Below the pieces are notes generated by a model that was not told the DNA's origin, did no database searches, and was given only the letters and a program-made list of their open reading frames with translations. A DNA stretch of 64,000 nt from Amblyomma americanum (lineage: Eukaryota > Arthropoda > Arachnida > Ixodida > Ixodidae): the NCBI RefSeq assembly GCF_052857255.1, contig NC_135502.1:152465868-152529867 (forward strand), read 5' to 3'. The position numbers and the translations under genes are program-made. This document shows positions 42,671-54,287 of the stretch, one piece after another. How positions within the stretch are numbered: position 1 is the first letter of the stretch; every line of letters begins with the position of its first letter.

Positions 42671-42958
42671 CTTTGCAAGTTCATTTTGCAGCCGTTCTTC
42701 CTTCCTACTCCTTATCTCTTGCTTTGAGTCGTTGATTCCACCTCATACACTTTATCAGACGTTGCCAATAGAGAAGTGGCGCTTTGCCCGTCCATTACTT
42801 TCGCATAGGTGTACGAGACGGGGCGGACGCATGGGAAAACTTCTTTTCTAACGGTTTCATTCTTCGAATTAATACGCTGTTTCGAGTAGTGGTTTGAGGT
42901 GTTTTTCAACATAAGGAAACTTTATCAGAGCACGAGACAAGGACAGAGTCCCGGAAGG

Positions 42959-43192
42959 TGGATCCGCCTCAGTGGCTGAGTGGTTATGGCGCTCGGCTCC
43001 TGGCCCGTAAGACATAGATTAAATCCTGGCCGCGGCGGTCGAATATCGTTGCATACAGAATTTTAGAAGTCTGTGAGCTCTGCGATACCAGTGCGCATTA
43101 ACGAATATCTGGAAGTTGAAATTTTCGCTTCCTTTCACTACGGCGTCTGTCACAGCTTGAGCCGCTTTGGTACGTTGAACCCCTAAAACTCA
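42959..43192 (+). mobile_element. tRNA-derived SINE, second subfamily
   Basis: CGCCTCAGTGGCTGAGTGG with TGGCTGAGTGG as A box, decayed B box (ATTAAATCC), then GCGGCGGTCGAA, TGCGATACCAGTGCGCATTA, TTTCACTACGGCGTC and a GGTACGTTGAACCCC end. Confidence 0.75.
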
Positions 43193-44149
43193 TCAACCTT
43201 GAAGCTGGCCTCCCTGAAACGCAGATCCTGGGCTGATACTACACTGGTGATCTTGGTAAGGCAAGGTTTTTCACTGCCATATGGATGGAAAACATAGACC
43301 GAAACGGTATAGTCGCCATCTATATAGGTATGAGGTGTGCTGCTGGAAGTCCTGCGTATAATAAAGAGCGAAAAATTCTGAATAAAAGAAGTATAAAAAT
43401 AGCCGTGAACAATATGTCAATCCCCTCATGAACCTTTCTGCGGCGGGATACAGTGTAGTGTTCTATTTTGAGAGCCTAATAATAGAGGTAACGTGGCAGC
43501 AGAATGCAACGCAGTAAAGAATGAATAGAAAGGAAGGCAGGCTGCAAAAATAAGCGCTAAACTTGATTCGCCCCCTTTAAGGCTGCTGTAACCTACGAGA
43601 CCCCTTTGTCTTGCGATCGTACGTATATGAGACATGCAGGCCGATGAATTTACTTAACGCTCTAAGAGCTCAGTTATGCTTTAACAACACAACAAGCCTG
43701 GCAAAGCGATATTTTGTGTGCAAGTGTATACCGGTTTTTGTTGACATTTGTGCATTTTCTCATAACGATAGCTGCACAAAAGAATTGGCAGTGGCGTTTC
43801 ATATTTACGGGAAATCAACTGGCTGTCATAGCCAGCCCTTCATGTAAAGTAAGTGGTTTTACTAAAACAGGAGACCAATCGATGATATCTATACCGGCAG
43901 CCGCGGGAGAATTATAATGGCGACAAGTGCATGGACAAGGTTTAACTCTAAAACTGATGCGTATCTTTCATTAAACGCAGTTGTAATTTCAGCGACGTGT
44001 GTGTCTTCTTCAGTGTCCTGTATTTGTGCCCACAGGGAAATGTGACCCTGAGGTCTCATCGCAACTTGACAACCGAATCGACAGCAAACTGACTAACGAG
44101 GCAGGCGTCCGTTGAACTTCATTGGTCGCAAGAAGTTGCCCAGGAGAAG

Positions 44150-44310
44150 CAACCTGGGTCGCACAATCCCCATTGATAACAGCACCTGCTTTAAATGGCC
44201 ACGGCTTAACCGCTGCACTATTGCACCAGGAATAGTATCATCGCCTCCAGGGATGTTTGAGTGCAAAATTCGAGAATGATCAATTCCACCTTATGGCCAT
44301 CAATTCATTA
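44150..44310 (+). repeat. Dispersed repeat, right-hand half, copy 4
   Basis: AACCTGGGTCGCACAATCC, AACAGCACCTGC, GGCTTAACCGCTGCACTATT and TTTGAGTGCAAAATTCGAGA follow the word order of 59755-59950. Confidence 0.55.
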
Positions 44311-45431
44311 ACGCTGTCTCGCTATACCTTACGGCAGATATAAAGTGTACCTTCATATGTTTCGTTTTTAATAGTTTATGTTGGATTAATTTCGTTTGTA
44401 TTCTCTTAAATGGGGTGCACTACTGTCTGGAACACACAGGGATCCTCTGATCCAGAATAATAGGGAGCAAAAAACATCGAAGTGCCCCTTTATTCTATTT
44501 TGAGTCATTAAAAAGTAATCTAGAGTAACAGCATCATATTTTGACGCATCGTAGGCTATTTCTGCCTACGTTATCAGCTATTTTAGCTCCTTTTTTCTCG
44601 AGCTTATTTCACTTTTGAGCCGAGTTTTCTGTCTGTGGCACTACGGTGTATTCTCTTTTATTTGTCCACATAAACTGTTATGATTTTTGTAGCAGGTTTG
44701 GCAATTTTTCTTTCTGCTCTTACGCCAACTGAACTCCAACATTTTTTTTTTTTGCTCCAGTCTGCCGTTGCAATATCCATTTTGCTTACATAGCCCATGA
44801 AAAATAACTCTAAGCTACATGAAAGGTGACTCAATCATATCTGACATTTGCAAGCATATAATTATGCTTTAGCACAAGATGCTAACATTCTCGCCGCTGT
44901 TTCTGCAGAGTACCAAAGTGTTCTCCTGCTGATGCTATTATGTAAGCAGATAGCGAGTTGCAGTAAGAGGTATAAGAAAAGCGCATTGTCGCATATATTA
45001 TTACTATTTAGCAAGCTGATTGCGGCCTTGATGGCCTGGTATTAAGACTAATGTTATTTGTCTCTATTTTGCCTCCATTCAGTATTCTGTGTTTCGCTGA
45101 CTTTTTTGTGCTTAAAACGTTTCTCCCATGAGACTCGTTTGCTGCGTACGTGTTGTCAACATTGCTTGGCTTGTATTTCATCAATCTCTACAATTTTAAT
45201 TTTTACTCTGCATGCATATTACGACCACGAGTACCAAATAATCACAATTATTAAAAGATGGTTTTCTTAATGCTTCCAGTGCCAGAAAAGATTAGATCTA
45301 GTCTCTGTCGCACACTCCATTTGACACTCAGACACCTTTGCAGAACCGCAACATTCATCTCCAGTCCTCCTATTATGTCATAGAATAATAACAGGCTGCA
45401 AATGTGAAAAAAGAAAGTTGTTATCGTTATA
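44311..45431. other. Unassigned AT-rich intron sequence
   Basis: No supported repeat or exon. Confidence 0.35.
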
Positions 45432-45553
45432 TTCAGGAAAATATTGCGTAGAATAACACAGGACGGGGCAAAGAACCACTCGCACACACAAGCGCTCGTG
45501 TGTTTGTGTGTTTCTACCTCCCGTCTTGTGTTATTCTGTGCAATGTTTTCCTT
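45432..45553. repeat. Imperfect ~120-bp palindrome
   Basis: The outer arms pair over about 37 bases with few mismatches (TTCAGGAAAATATTGCGTAG against ...TGTGCAATGTTTTCCTTAA) and the centre is ACACACA-AGCGCT-CGTGTGT at 45493/45494. A few bases between inner and outer arms do not pair. Layout, size and AGCGCT centre recall the perfect palindrome at 25619-25746. Confidence 0.85.
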
Positions 45554-45557
45554 AATA

Positions 45558-47812
45558 TGTCGCTACACCAACTGGCCCAACGTTGTACCCTATTAATGGA
45601 ATATGCCAGGAGAAACAAGTTTTGCTTAATTGTTGGAGGTGACTATAATATTAACGTTTCATCAGATAGCAATCATGCAAATGAACTCAGAAATATGATT
45701 CAAGCTTCTGGCTTTACAAACCTGATCACCTCGCCAACCCGTGTTACAGTGTCAAGCTGCTCTGCCCTTGACCTTCTAATTATCACGAACACATGTATTG
45801 TTACCTGTGCTGGCACAATTACTAGTGACATCAATGACCACTGTCCTGTTTTTATGACATATGTCAAAACACAAAATTAAGCGAAAAACTCGGAAAATCA
45901 TTCAGTTCTCAGTACATCTCAAACGACTCGCTCGAGTCGTTTAAAAACAGTATCAGTACGTGTGACTGGAGCCCTGTGTTTAAGTCAACTAAAGTTGACG
46001 AAGCATACTTCGAATTCATAGAAATAATTACGAGAGTGTATACAGCACATTTCCCATTTCGAACACTAAAACGTTCTAAAAAGGCGAAGAAACAGAAAAA
46101 CCGTCTGTACTTTGTTTCTTCGCACACGGACAGAGGAAAACCTTAAAGAATTTAAAACCTTTAGAAATAAGTTAAATACTACGCTTAGGCAGACAAAAGC
46201 TTATTACGAGCATCTTTTTTCCAACATAGGCAAAAAACGGCCAGATATTACTTGGAAAACAATAAATAATGTACTCGGCAGAGGTAAAGGCGATTCGTCT
46301 CCTGAAATTTTAACGGTCAATGGCACCGGCCTAATTGGTGAAGCTCTTGCTGATCATTTTAATCACCACTTTACCAATGTCTCAAATCATTACAACTACA
46401 GCTTAACAACATTGCCCAAAATTAGCATCAGTACCCCTGAAAACATCTTCCTTCGCCCTACTGACGAAACTGAGGTACAGAGGACATTTTTATGCATAAA
46501 AAACAGCAAGGCCCTTGATTGTGAAAACATAAAAATAAAACCAATAAAGTACGCGATTGAATTCCTGTGTTCAGTACTGTCTTATATATTTAATTTAGCA
46601 ATAGAATCGGGTACCTTTCCTGAGGGCATGAAGCGAGCAAGGGTTGCTGTAGTCTTTAAAGGTGGAAACAGAAATGAAGCAACTAATTATCGACCGATTT
46701 CTATATTACCTGTTTTCTCCAAAGGACTAGAAAAGATCATTTACTCACGCCTAATAAATTTCTTAGATAAAACTAAGGCGCTGACCGATTGTCAGCTTGG
46801 ATATAGAAAAAGTAAATCTACGGAAACGACGCTGCTTGCAATAAAAGAAATTATACTACAGAGCATTGAATAGGGAACATATACGCTCGGTCTTTTTGTT
46901 GATTTCAGCAAAGCTTTTGACTGCCTCGACCATAACATACCTCTTGAAAAACTCACTTCATATCGCATTCGCGGAAAATCTCATGATTTGCCTAACTCGT
47001 ACCTTAGCAATAGACGCCATTGTATCTGTATTAACGACCACCAATCATCCTTACTTCCAATACCTTGTGGTATACCACAGGGGAGTGTATTAGGCCCACT
47101 TCTGTTTAACTTATACATAAATGACATAGTTCTTATTGACAACAGTGTACAATTCATTATATATGCTGATGACATTACTGCGCTTATTTCTGGTAATGAT
47201 CCCAATGCCCTTGTGTCACATTGTAATGATGTACTTGAAAAATTGTCTGTCTGGTCCCAATTAAATCGCATCGAAATAAACACCCAGAAAACGAAAGCTA
47301 TTTTATTTCGAGCCAGAAATAAGAAATTCACTCTAGAAAATTTCTTAATGATTCAAGATAAAAATAGTGACCTTGTCGATACTCACAAAATTCTCGGTGT
47401 CTTTTTTTCGTGCCATTTGAGTTGGGACACTCATGTCAACTATGTTTCTAGAAAAATCTCTTGAGTGACTGGAGCTATGTCGCGATGTCGTACTGTTCTG
47501 CCGCTAGAAGTTAAACTTCAGTTATATAACGCATTATTTGCCCCGCACATGAGCTACTACAGTTTGGTGTGGGCAAGCACCACAAAAGCAAATATTGAGA
47601 AGATAATAGTTCTAAAAAAAAGGTACCTTCGCTACTTAGCCAATATTGATCATCACTCTACGACAAGACATCTCTTTGCAAAATACAAAATTATTAGTTT
47701 TGAATATCACTATGAACACAGATTGCTACATGTTTCTATTTTTCTCAGCATGAATGCCAGAGTTTCCTTCGTTCGATGGCATTGCTGCAACCTAGAGCTA
47801 CTCCTTCTTTAA
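45558..47812 (+). pseudogene. CR1-like LINE ORF2: endonuclease end and reverse transcriptase
   Basis: Endonuclease C-terminus: CLIVGGDYNINVS with the catalytic GD.N and a final NDHCPVF (DH motif), to 45880. The linker 45881-46111 is frame-shifted. RT runs in one frame from 46112 to 47812 apart from TAG 46871 and TGA 47462: NYRPISILPVFSKGLEKII, DCQLGYRKSKSTETTLL, FVDFSKAFDCLDHNI, CGIPQGSVLGPLLFNLYIND and the catalytic YADD at 47162-47173, then the thumb and YNALFAPHMSYYSLVW. Two nonsense codons in an otherwise clean RT indicate moderate age. Confidence 0.9.
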
Positions 47813-48175
47813 CTCGAATTTCCGAACCCTAGTTAGTCCCATACTTTCGCACGCAGTACAAGTTGCAATCATTAAAACACAATATGCCGGTCTTATTAAA
47901 TCAACACAAACAGGTAGCCTTCAAATCCCCAAAAGAGCTACGAGTACACTTTTCTCAGTTGTAATTGATAAGAGTCTATTGTTGTGATAAATCATGCAGC
48001 AGGTCTGTATTTCCTGATGCCTTCTGCTACTCAGTGTTTGTAGTTAATGTTAGCATACTCTGCCACCAATGTCTCCTGCCGCTTCGTAAACGGCTCCAGG
48101 GCCCCAGTCAAGTTGTAGGCAGCAACTTTTAGCCCTGGAGACCGTCCAGTTTTCTGGCGAATAAAGAATTGAATT
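45558..48175 (+). mobile_element. CR1-like LINE, 5'-truncated
   Basis: Starts within the endonuclease of ORF2 and ends after a short 3' UTR in AATTGAATTGAAAAACTGAAA (48168-48186), a tail of the CR1/L2 kind made of short A-rich repeats rather than poly-A. Orientation plus, within intron 2 of the M1 gene. No TSD identified. Confidence 0.85.
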
Positions 48176-48376
48176 GAAAAACTGAAAAATATTATCGCAT
48201 TACAACTGTCACCCAATGTGCTGCCGCATTTCGCCTAACATATACGCTTCCAAACATTATGGCACATTCTTAACACATGTGCGCTGTTATTACACAACAT
48301 ACAGAAGTGATATGCTGCATAAAGTAATTCTTTCCTGCCTTTAGCACAGCATGGATGTTTTTGTCCATGGCTGCAG

Positions 48377-48529
48377 GTTGGGTCGCATGGAGCTCGAGCA
48401 GGGCAGGGTACACATGGCCTTCCCCTGCTACGAGAAAAGGGGTTTGCTGGTGCCAATGACCCTCACCATAAACGTGCCAGGCGACCTCACAGCGATCGCG
48501 AATGAAGTGATTGACTGTAGGCATCGTAG
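48377..48529 (+). CDS. M1 aminopeptidase-like gene, exon 3
   Basis: Encodes MELEQGRVHMAFPCYEKRG followed by VPMTLTINVPGDLTAIANE. This is the M1 block 'tqfep..AR.aFPC(F/Y)DEP..ka.ftiti..P....a.sN', where the family DEP is EKR here, a marked divergence. The acceptor GGCTGCAG|G (48376) follows a modest tract, and phase 2 fits exon 2 exactly (the split codon becomes ACG). The donor CGTAG|GTAAGA (exon end 48529) is strong and again phase 2. Expected length for this block. The preceding GLYRS-like segment is absent or on an unseen exon of phase 2-2. Confidence 0.78.
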
Positions 48530-48819
48530 GTAAGAGAAAGCCTCTCATTTTCTTTCTCTTCGCGCTTTAGTCAACTATCAATTCTTTAGAAAACGTATGT
48601 TTGTTTTGCTGCGGTGAGTGCGGCTGCCATCGCTTGTGCTTGTTGTTCGCAGTGTAGCCAGAAAAATAGTTTTATAATAATGCCATGCTGTAGCGTGGGA
48701 AGTATGCCTGGACATATGACGGAAGCGGACTGGTAGGAGAACGAAGGTGCTTGTGTTATTCTGGACCTTCGTTGTAATAGAGCGGGCAAGCTGGCTGCAT
48801 TATTCAGTTTTGGCAGCTT

Positions 48820-49500
48820 TAGACAGGGTCAGGCACTTGGACACATAAGGCCGTTACGGGACAGCACGGGTATCCTTGGTGCAAGTGGGCTCGAGGAAAT
48901 AAAGAAGCAACATTGGAGAGAAACCCGTTGTACTCTGTGTGACAGTTTATAAGCATATGTTGCCAGTGTGAAAATGCGGTCCCAATTGGAGTTGTCAGAT
49001 GCAACTTACTTGGCCATCATGTGGCGCATTCTGCAGTTCGAACGCTTGGTCATACAATTCCTTTGAAGGTGGTAGGCCGTTTTAGAGCGCTGAACAATGA
49101 GGGTTTGGCGAAGGAGTGATTTGCCAGTATGAGAAAGGAAGAGACGGCCCCGGTCGCTCCGCAGTTCCTTAGGTGAGCCATTTTGCAAAACAACATGATG
49201 CAAGACAAAAGACGCCATGTCTTGTGCAGATGCGAATAGCAAGGATGAGGTTTCTATGCACCGGGTGAGGTTATCCACTGCAACCATGACCCAATTGTGT
49301 CCAGACGGAGTGATGGGAAGAGGCCTGTAGAGATCAATGCCAACGCGGTCGAATCGTTATGTGGGGCAGGGCAAGGGCTGCATTGGAGAGGTAGAACGGC
49401 GGGGAGGAGTTTTCTGATGTTGCTTTCAGGACAAGAGGTAGCGTGTTGTCGGATAACGCAGCACATCCACCGCCAGTAGAAGCGCAGTCTAAGGTGCGTG
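48820..49500 (-). pseudogene. Gypsy-3 integrase
   Basis: Minus strand. ISTGLFPSL frame (about 49254-49466), then MVAVDNLTRCIETSSLLFAS, HHVVLQNGSPKELRSDRGRLFLS with the second catalytic Asp (SDRG), and a KTAYHLQRNCMTKRSN segment. Where the family has T-E-R the copy has TKR, so the catalytic Glu is lost. The zinc domain is only a faint trace. Non-functional. Confidence 0.82.
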
Positions 49501-50051
49501 TCTTAACCACACCCGCATGCGTACACTGGGGTTCGACGTTAAAATAGGCGCATACGTCAGAACGGGGCTGTCGAGGAATGACTAGGAGCCATTTGCGCCC
49601 GTCGGGAAGTTAGTTGCAGCGGTAAAGCAGGCCGTCCCGCATGACAAAGTGGGAGGCTTGACGATGGAGACAGGCCGGTCCGCCAGACCAGTACATGCTG
49701 TAGATAGGGAGGAGGGACGCGATCTAGGGTTCCTTGTGCTGATCAGAAGGCATACCGGCAATGTCAAGGCAAGAGAAATCATTTGTAACGGCAGCTGTAG
49801 ATTTGAAGTCACAGGGGAGAGGTATGCCGGATATGGTGTAGGCATTGAATGCTTAAAGCTAGAGCGAGATACGACTTCCCTGTCATGCTTGTAAACACAG
49901 CGCCGAACGACCAAGGTGGCCAGAGTGATCATTGAGGGAGGACAACCAGCTCAGGGCATACGATCGCTTGCGACACAAAATGTACGGCAAATGGCACATA
50001 TGATCGCCAATCACTCCTTTTCCGATACGGAATAATTGATTTGGGCCTTGG

Positions 50052-50416
50052 TCAAGGTGCGGCTGGTTCAGGGAAGACGTGTCTGCGTTGTCTCAGGACT
50101 GCGCCGAGGCCTGCGCTGCTAGCGTCAGCGTGTATTTCAGTGGGTTGGCTGTGGTCGAAATGGCGAAGCATCGGATCTAACACAAGAAAGCGGCGCAGCG
50201 TGGAAACGGCCGCATCACAGACTGGTGTCCAAAACGAGTGGTTGGGGTCGCCGAGAAGCATAGCCCTGTCAAATTTCTTCATTATGAGCTCCTTCACTGA
50301 GGTAGGTCGATGGAACTCGGCAGCTGCAGGCAGCTCTTCAGGATCGAGAAAAGAACGCGTTCTTTTGCGCCGACATGGCCGGATAGTAAGCTGCCGGGCA
50401 GCGAAGCAGCAGTTCT
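50052..50416 (-). pseudogene. Gypsy-3 RNase H start
   Basis: ELIMKKFDRAMLLGDPNHSF and FLVLDPMLRHFDHSQP, then EIHADASSAGLGAVLRQ with the first RNase H Asp present. Beyond this the frame is lost. Confidence 0.8.
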
Positions 50417-50995
50417 TTATATTCCGTCGGCGTCGGTCAGACATTGTAGGACGCAATCGAGGCGGCACCGGTGCAACGAAAAGAGTCTAGAGAAGACGAC
50501 GACATAGTCCAGGTAACAGAGACACGTGTTCCAATTGCGACCGCACAGATTTGTGTCCATCATACGCCCAAAGTTGTCCGGCCGATTGCAAAAACCGTAC
50601 GGCAAAACTTTACATTCGTAGATGCTGTCGGCCTTAAGAAAGATTGTTTTGTGCCGGTTAGAATCCGCCATGCGCATCTGCCAGTAGCCGTAGCGCAAGT
50701 CTGGCGAGGAGAATCCCGCGCCTTTCAGGCAGTCGAGGGCTATGTCAATACGGGGAAGTGGATAAAAATCCTTTCGCGTAATCTTGTTTGAACGATGGTA
50801 TGCCAAACAAACCGCATGGATCCTTCCGTCTTCGTTACGAGAACAACGGCGGAGGCCCATGGGCTCTGGGAAGACTGAATGACGCCAAGCTGAAGCAGGC
50901 CATCTAAATATTTGTCATGACGTTCTGGGTGCGCCATCTGCCGGATGGCAAGGCAAACGACGTCGGCTTGGTTAATGCGGAAAGCGCGCTCTCTT
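50417..50995 (-). pseudogene. Gypsy-3 reverse transcriptase
   Basis: Minus strand. YLDGLLQLGVIQSSQSPWAS then VVLVTKTEGSMRFVWH (50937-50800), KDFYPLPRIDIALDCLKGA, DLRYGYWQMRMADSNRHKT, and VLPYGFCNRPDNFGRMMD. The catalytic box reads CYLDYVVVFS (about 50500-50530): the second Asp of YLDD is Tyr. Without it the enzyme cannot polymerise, so the copy is dead beyond its frameshifts. Confidence 0.85.
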
Positions 50996-51219
50996 CGAAG
51001 ATGTCGTTCGTCTGCCGGTCGGAGCTAATCTCGCAAGGAACACCACTGCTTCTGCTACTAAATGCCGCACTGAAAATGTGACAACAACCGCACTGCACAC
51101 ACTAAACACTACTAAGTCGTCGCTTGTGAGTTGCATGTTCGTCCGGCAGTTGGCGCAGCCTGTTAGACCGGCTGCTTGGTTCGCGTCTGGAGAAGCTGTA
51201 CTCTTAGCGGAAAACAGTT

Positions 51220-51445
51220 TTTTTTATTGGTTTTGGGGGGAAAGGAAATGGCGCAGCATCTGTCTCATATATCGTTGGACACCTGAACCGCGCCGTAAGG
51301 TAAGGGTAAAGGAGAGAGTGAAAGAAGAAAGGAAGAGAGAGGTGCCGTAGTGGAGGGCTCCGGAATAATTTCGACCACCTGGGGATCTTTAACGTGCACT
51401 GACATCGCACAGCACACGGGCGCCTTAGCGTTTTTCCTCCTAATT
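51220..51445 (-). mobile_element. Ruka-like SINE, minus, head missing
   Basis: GGAAAGGAAATGGCGCAGCA to TTAGCGTTTTTCCTCC on the plus strand, the complement of the SINE body; the tRNA-like head is absent. Confidence 0.85.
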
Positions 51446-51988
51446 CCACCAAATGCAGTGAAGTAACGATGTTTATTTAGATCTCAAACTTAGGCAATGA
51501 TATTCCACTTTGTGAGTAGTGTTTGCTCTCGATTAGGCTAGTGTTTTGCGCACAGGATTTTTTTTAATCGGCCACATAAAAACGTGAGTCGCTGTTTATT
51601 AGGCTTCCAGTGAGTCAACTGTTTGATTCTACTTTTCTATTCTTAAAATTGTACGTCCGTTGTTTTTGTATTTGTGTATTCGACAAATCCAAGAGCATGT
51701 TTACCCCTTTCTGTCACTCAAGCTACTGTGGCTTTGTGATCACTACGTTTATATACGAAACAATAACACGAAAATTTTAACACGAAAGCATTAATAGTCT
51801 TATAACGAGAAAAGCCGGCAGTGTGTGCGTACTCGAGGATAGTACAGAAAATCGCATCGACAAGAAAAATACGGTGCCGTCATCAAGCGGCCGTAAGACG
51901 AGCACAGCAAGCTTGTCTAGCTATTTCAAACAATAATGTACATAGCATTCGTCTATATACGTATACCAGCCTTTGAAAAATTGAACAA

Positions 51989-52303
51989 CCCGCCGCGGTG
52001 GCTCAGTGGTTAGGGCGCTCGACTACTGATCCGGAGTTCCCGGGTTCGAACCCGACCGCGGCGGCTGCGTTTTTATGGAGGAAAAACGCTAAGGCGCCCG
52101 TGTGCTGTGCGATGTCAGTGCACGTTAAAGATCCCCAGGTGGTCGAAATTATTCCGGAGCCCTCCACTACGGCACCTCTTCTTCCTCTCTTCTTTCACTC
52201 CCTCCTTTATCCCTTCCCTTACGGCGCGGTTCAGGTGTCCAACGATATATGAGACAGATACTGCGCCATTTCCTTTCCCCCAAAAACCAATTATTAAACA
52301 TTG
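51989..52303 (+). mobile_element. Full-length Ruka-like SINE
   Basis: Best copy in the window. A box TGGCTCAGTGG (51999-52009), B box GGTTCGAACCC (52043-52053), then the tRNA-unrelated body to CCCCCAAAAACCAATTATTAA. The 315-bp length with pol III boxes shows it is tRNA-derived and could be transcribed by RNA polymerase III. Confidence 0.93.
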
Positions 52304-52305
52304 AT

Positions 52306-52600
52306 CTGAAGAATTGTTTTTGGGAAATGGCGTAGTATCCGTCTCGCATATCGGCGGACACCTGAACCGCGCCGTAAGGGAAGGTATAAAGAGGGTGTGA
52401 AAGAAGAAAGAGGTGTCGTAGTGGGGGGCTCCCGAAATATTTCGACCACCTTGGGATCTCTAACGTGCACTGACATTGCACAGCACACGGGCGCCTTAGC
52501 GTTTCGCCTCCATCGAAACGCAGCCGCCGCGGTCGGGCTCGAACCCGGGAACTCCGGATAAGTAGCCGAGTGCTCTAACCACTGAGCCACCGCGGCGGGT
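52306..52600 (-). mobile_element. Full-length Ruka-like SINE, opposite orientation
   Basis: On the minus strand: A box TGGCTCAGTGG and B box GGTTCGAGCCC region near 52530-52590, body, then the end at about 52310. It abuts the plus-strand copy tail to tail, forming a ~300-bp inverted repeat. Confidence 0.9.
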
Positions 52601-52799
52601 CGCCTTTGGACTACCTCAATTTTTCAGACTGATTTCGTACTAAAACTGTGACGCAGTCGTCTTTTCTACAGCATTCCGGATGGTGTCATACGATTTCTCG
52701 TCGCATATAGGTTACATGTGCTAGTGAATTTTGAGTCTAGATAGCGACAGGGATTAGAACCGTAGACATAGCCACCTTCAATTGTTTCTCTAACCGGGT

Positions 52800-52895
52800 T
52801 CTTTACCTCTTCCCTTAAGGCGCAGTTGAGTTGCCCACTGAGATGCGAGACAGTTACTGGACGATTTCCTTTCCTCAAAACTAATTATTATTATT
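52800..52895 (+). repeat. 3' end of a Ruka-like SINE
   Basis: TCTTCCCTTAAGGCGCAGTT, GCGAGACAGTTACTGGACGA and TTTCCTTTCCTCAAAACTAA match the last ~100 bases of the SINE. Confidence 0.75.
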
Positions 52896-52979
52896 ATGCA
52901 ATTCGGGATTCATCCCTTCTCCGTTCACCGCTCACGGTGGTGTCATACGCTCGCGTGAATGCTATGGGGATGGTTTTGC

Positions 52980-53215
52980 TTTGGTTTATGGGGGGTTTAA
53001 CGTCCCAAAGCGACTCAGGCTCAGAGGGTTGCCGTAGTGAAGGGCTGCGGAAATTTCGACCGCCTGGGGTTCTTTACGTGCACTGACATCACACAGCACA
53101 CGGGCCTCTAGAATTCCGCCTCCATCGAAATTCGCCCGCCGCGGCCGGGATCGAACCCGCGTCTTTCGGGCCGGCAGCCGAGCGCCATAACCACTCAGCC
53201 ACCGCGGCGGCTGCT
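52980..53215 (-). mobile_element. tRNA-derived SINE, second subfamily, minus strand
   Basis: Reads on the minus strand GCCGCCGCGGTGGCTGAGTGG, then GGTTCGATCCCGGCCGCGG as B box, GAGGCGGAATTCTAGAGGCC, GGGCGACCCCAGG-type and GTTAAACCCCCCATAAACC end. A complete copy. Confidence 0.88.
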
Positions 53216-54287
53216 ATGGGGATTCTTGTGCGGGTGGGTTTAATGCACCGAGGCACACTAAGGCTTTCATATTCCCACACGTAAGTAGTCTTAAATATGT
53301 GTGTAAAATGGTTTGTTGGTACCTTTGGTGTACACTTGTGTGGATTTGTCACCCCGTTAACTAGTAGTCTTGTGTGTTTTTTTCGTCGTGTCATCTGTTG
53401 TACTATTTCTGGACGCAAATAATGCTATTCTTAAGACAAGCATTTAACTTTTACTACTTGTTCCTTGCGATTTCTTGTTGATGTGGTCATTGATAGGCAT
53501 CATATCGAACTCTTAGAGTAATTGGTTCATTTTTATTGTTTTCATTTGTGCTTGCTTGTGTCACCCCCTTAGCCCCCTGTCCGGATCTTCGCTATCTTTG
53601 GTATAAACTTTTCAGGGTTAGCTCTACTGTCACTCGGTCGTAGTGTTACTCTCATGGTATAGCACAGCTTAAACCACATATATCGCAGTGGCACAAAACT
53701 TTGAATCTTCAGAACTATTTCCTTTTCTCCCGATCAAAACTTTTGCCAACGTAAATATCGTTCTCCGACATTGAAACCACCTTTACACTACATTTTTTGA
53801 ACGAACACCTCTAAGCTTCTTTTAAGCTTTACAGCGACAATAAGCACACAATGCCGCGTGAGAGATCACTGCCCTGAAATGAGGTCATGATGAATGAGAA
53901 AATAAGATGAAGATGAATCAGAAAATAGACTTCGTCATGCATGTGGAAGGCAGGTTTTCAGCATCGACAATGAAACCAGGTGGCATTATTTTTAAAGAAG
54001 ATAAAAGAAAATTGTCGCTGAGAAACACATCAACAACCGTGATTCTTTAATGTTTTGGATCTTACAGACTTGCAACATTTAGATTAAGGGCTTTTTGTAC
54101 AATGTGAGAGATGGGGATAATATGTGCTCTAAAGCTTCTTTTGATTGCGGCTTGCATGCGAACTGAATATCTGTAAATCACTCGATCTATATAATGAATT
54201 TGAGGATTTAAAGTTGTAGTAAAGGCAAAGTAATACATTTTTGGTCAGGCATGCGCTTTCAGCAGAGGTCTGTTTTCTTTACCATAG

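Larger units (their letters stand above)
40739..48376 (+). other. M1 gene intron 2 (7.6 kb, transposon-rich)
   Basis: Contains SINEs at 42411-42670 (minus) and 42959-43192 (plus), a dispersed repeat at 44150-44310, a palindrome at 45432-45553 and a CR1-like LINE at 45558-48175. The stretches 40739-42410 and 43193-44149 hold nothing I can name. The exon for the family's GLYRS-like segment would be expected here; I did not find it. Confidence 0.6.
48800..51100 (-). mobile_element. Degraded Ty3/gypsy element (gypsy-3), minus strand
   Basis: Pol sequence on the minus strand in the order RT (51000-50500), RNase H (50470-50050), spacer, integrase (49500-48820). No LTRs, Gag or protease could be seen. 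Multiple stops and frame changes. It lies antisense within the M1 intron. Confidence 0.82.
48530..54287 (+). other. M1 gene intron 3 (5.8 kb, transposon-rich)
   Basis: GTAAGA to ACCATAG. Holds gypsy-3 on the minus strand (48800-51100) and at least five SINE copies between 51220 and 53215. The segments 51446-51988 and 53216-54287 show nothing recognisable. Confidence 0.6.

Noticed and set aside
51989..52062. tRNA gene (A and B boxes present)
   Set aside because: The tRNA-like head is fused to a SINE body and repeated throughout the window with the same body; it does not close into a normal cloverleaf with an acceptor stem. Annotated as SINE.
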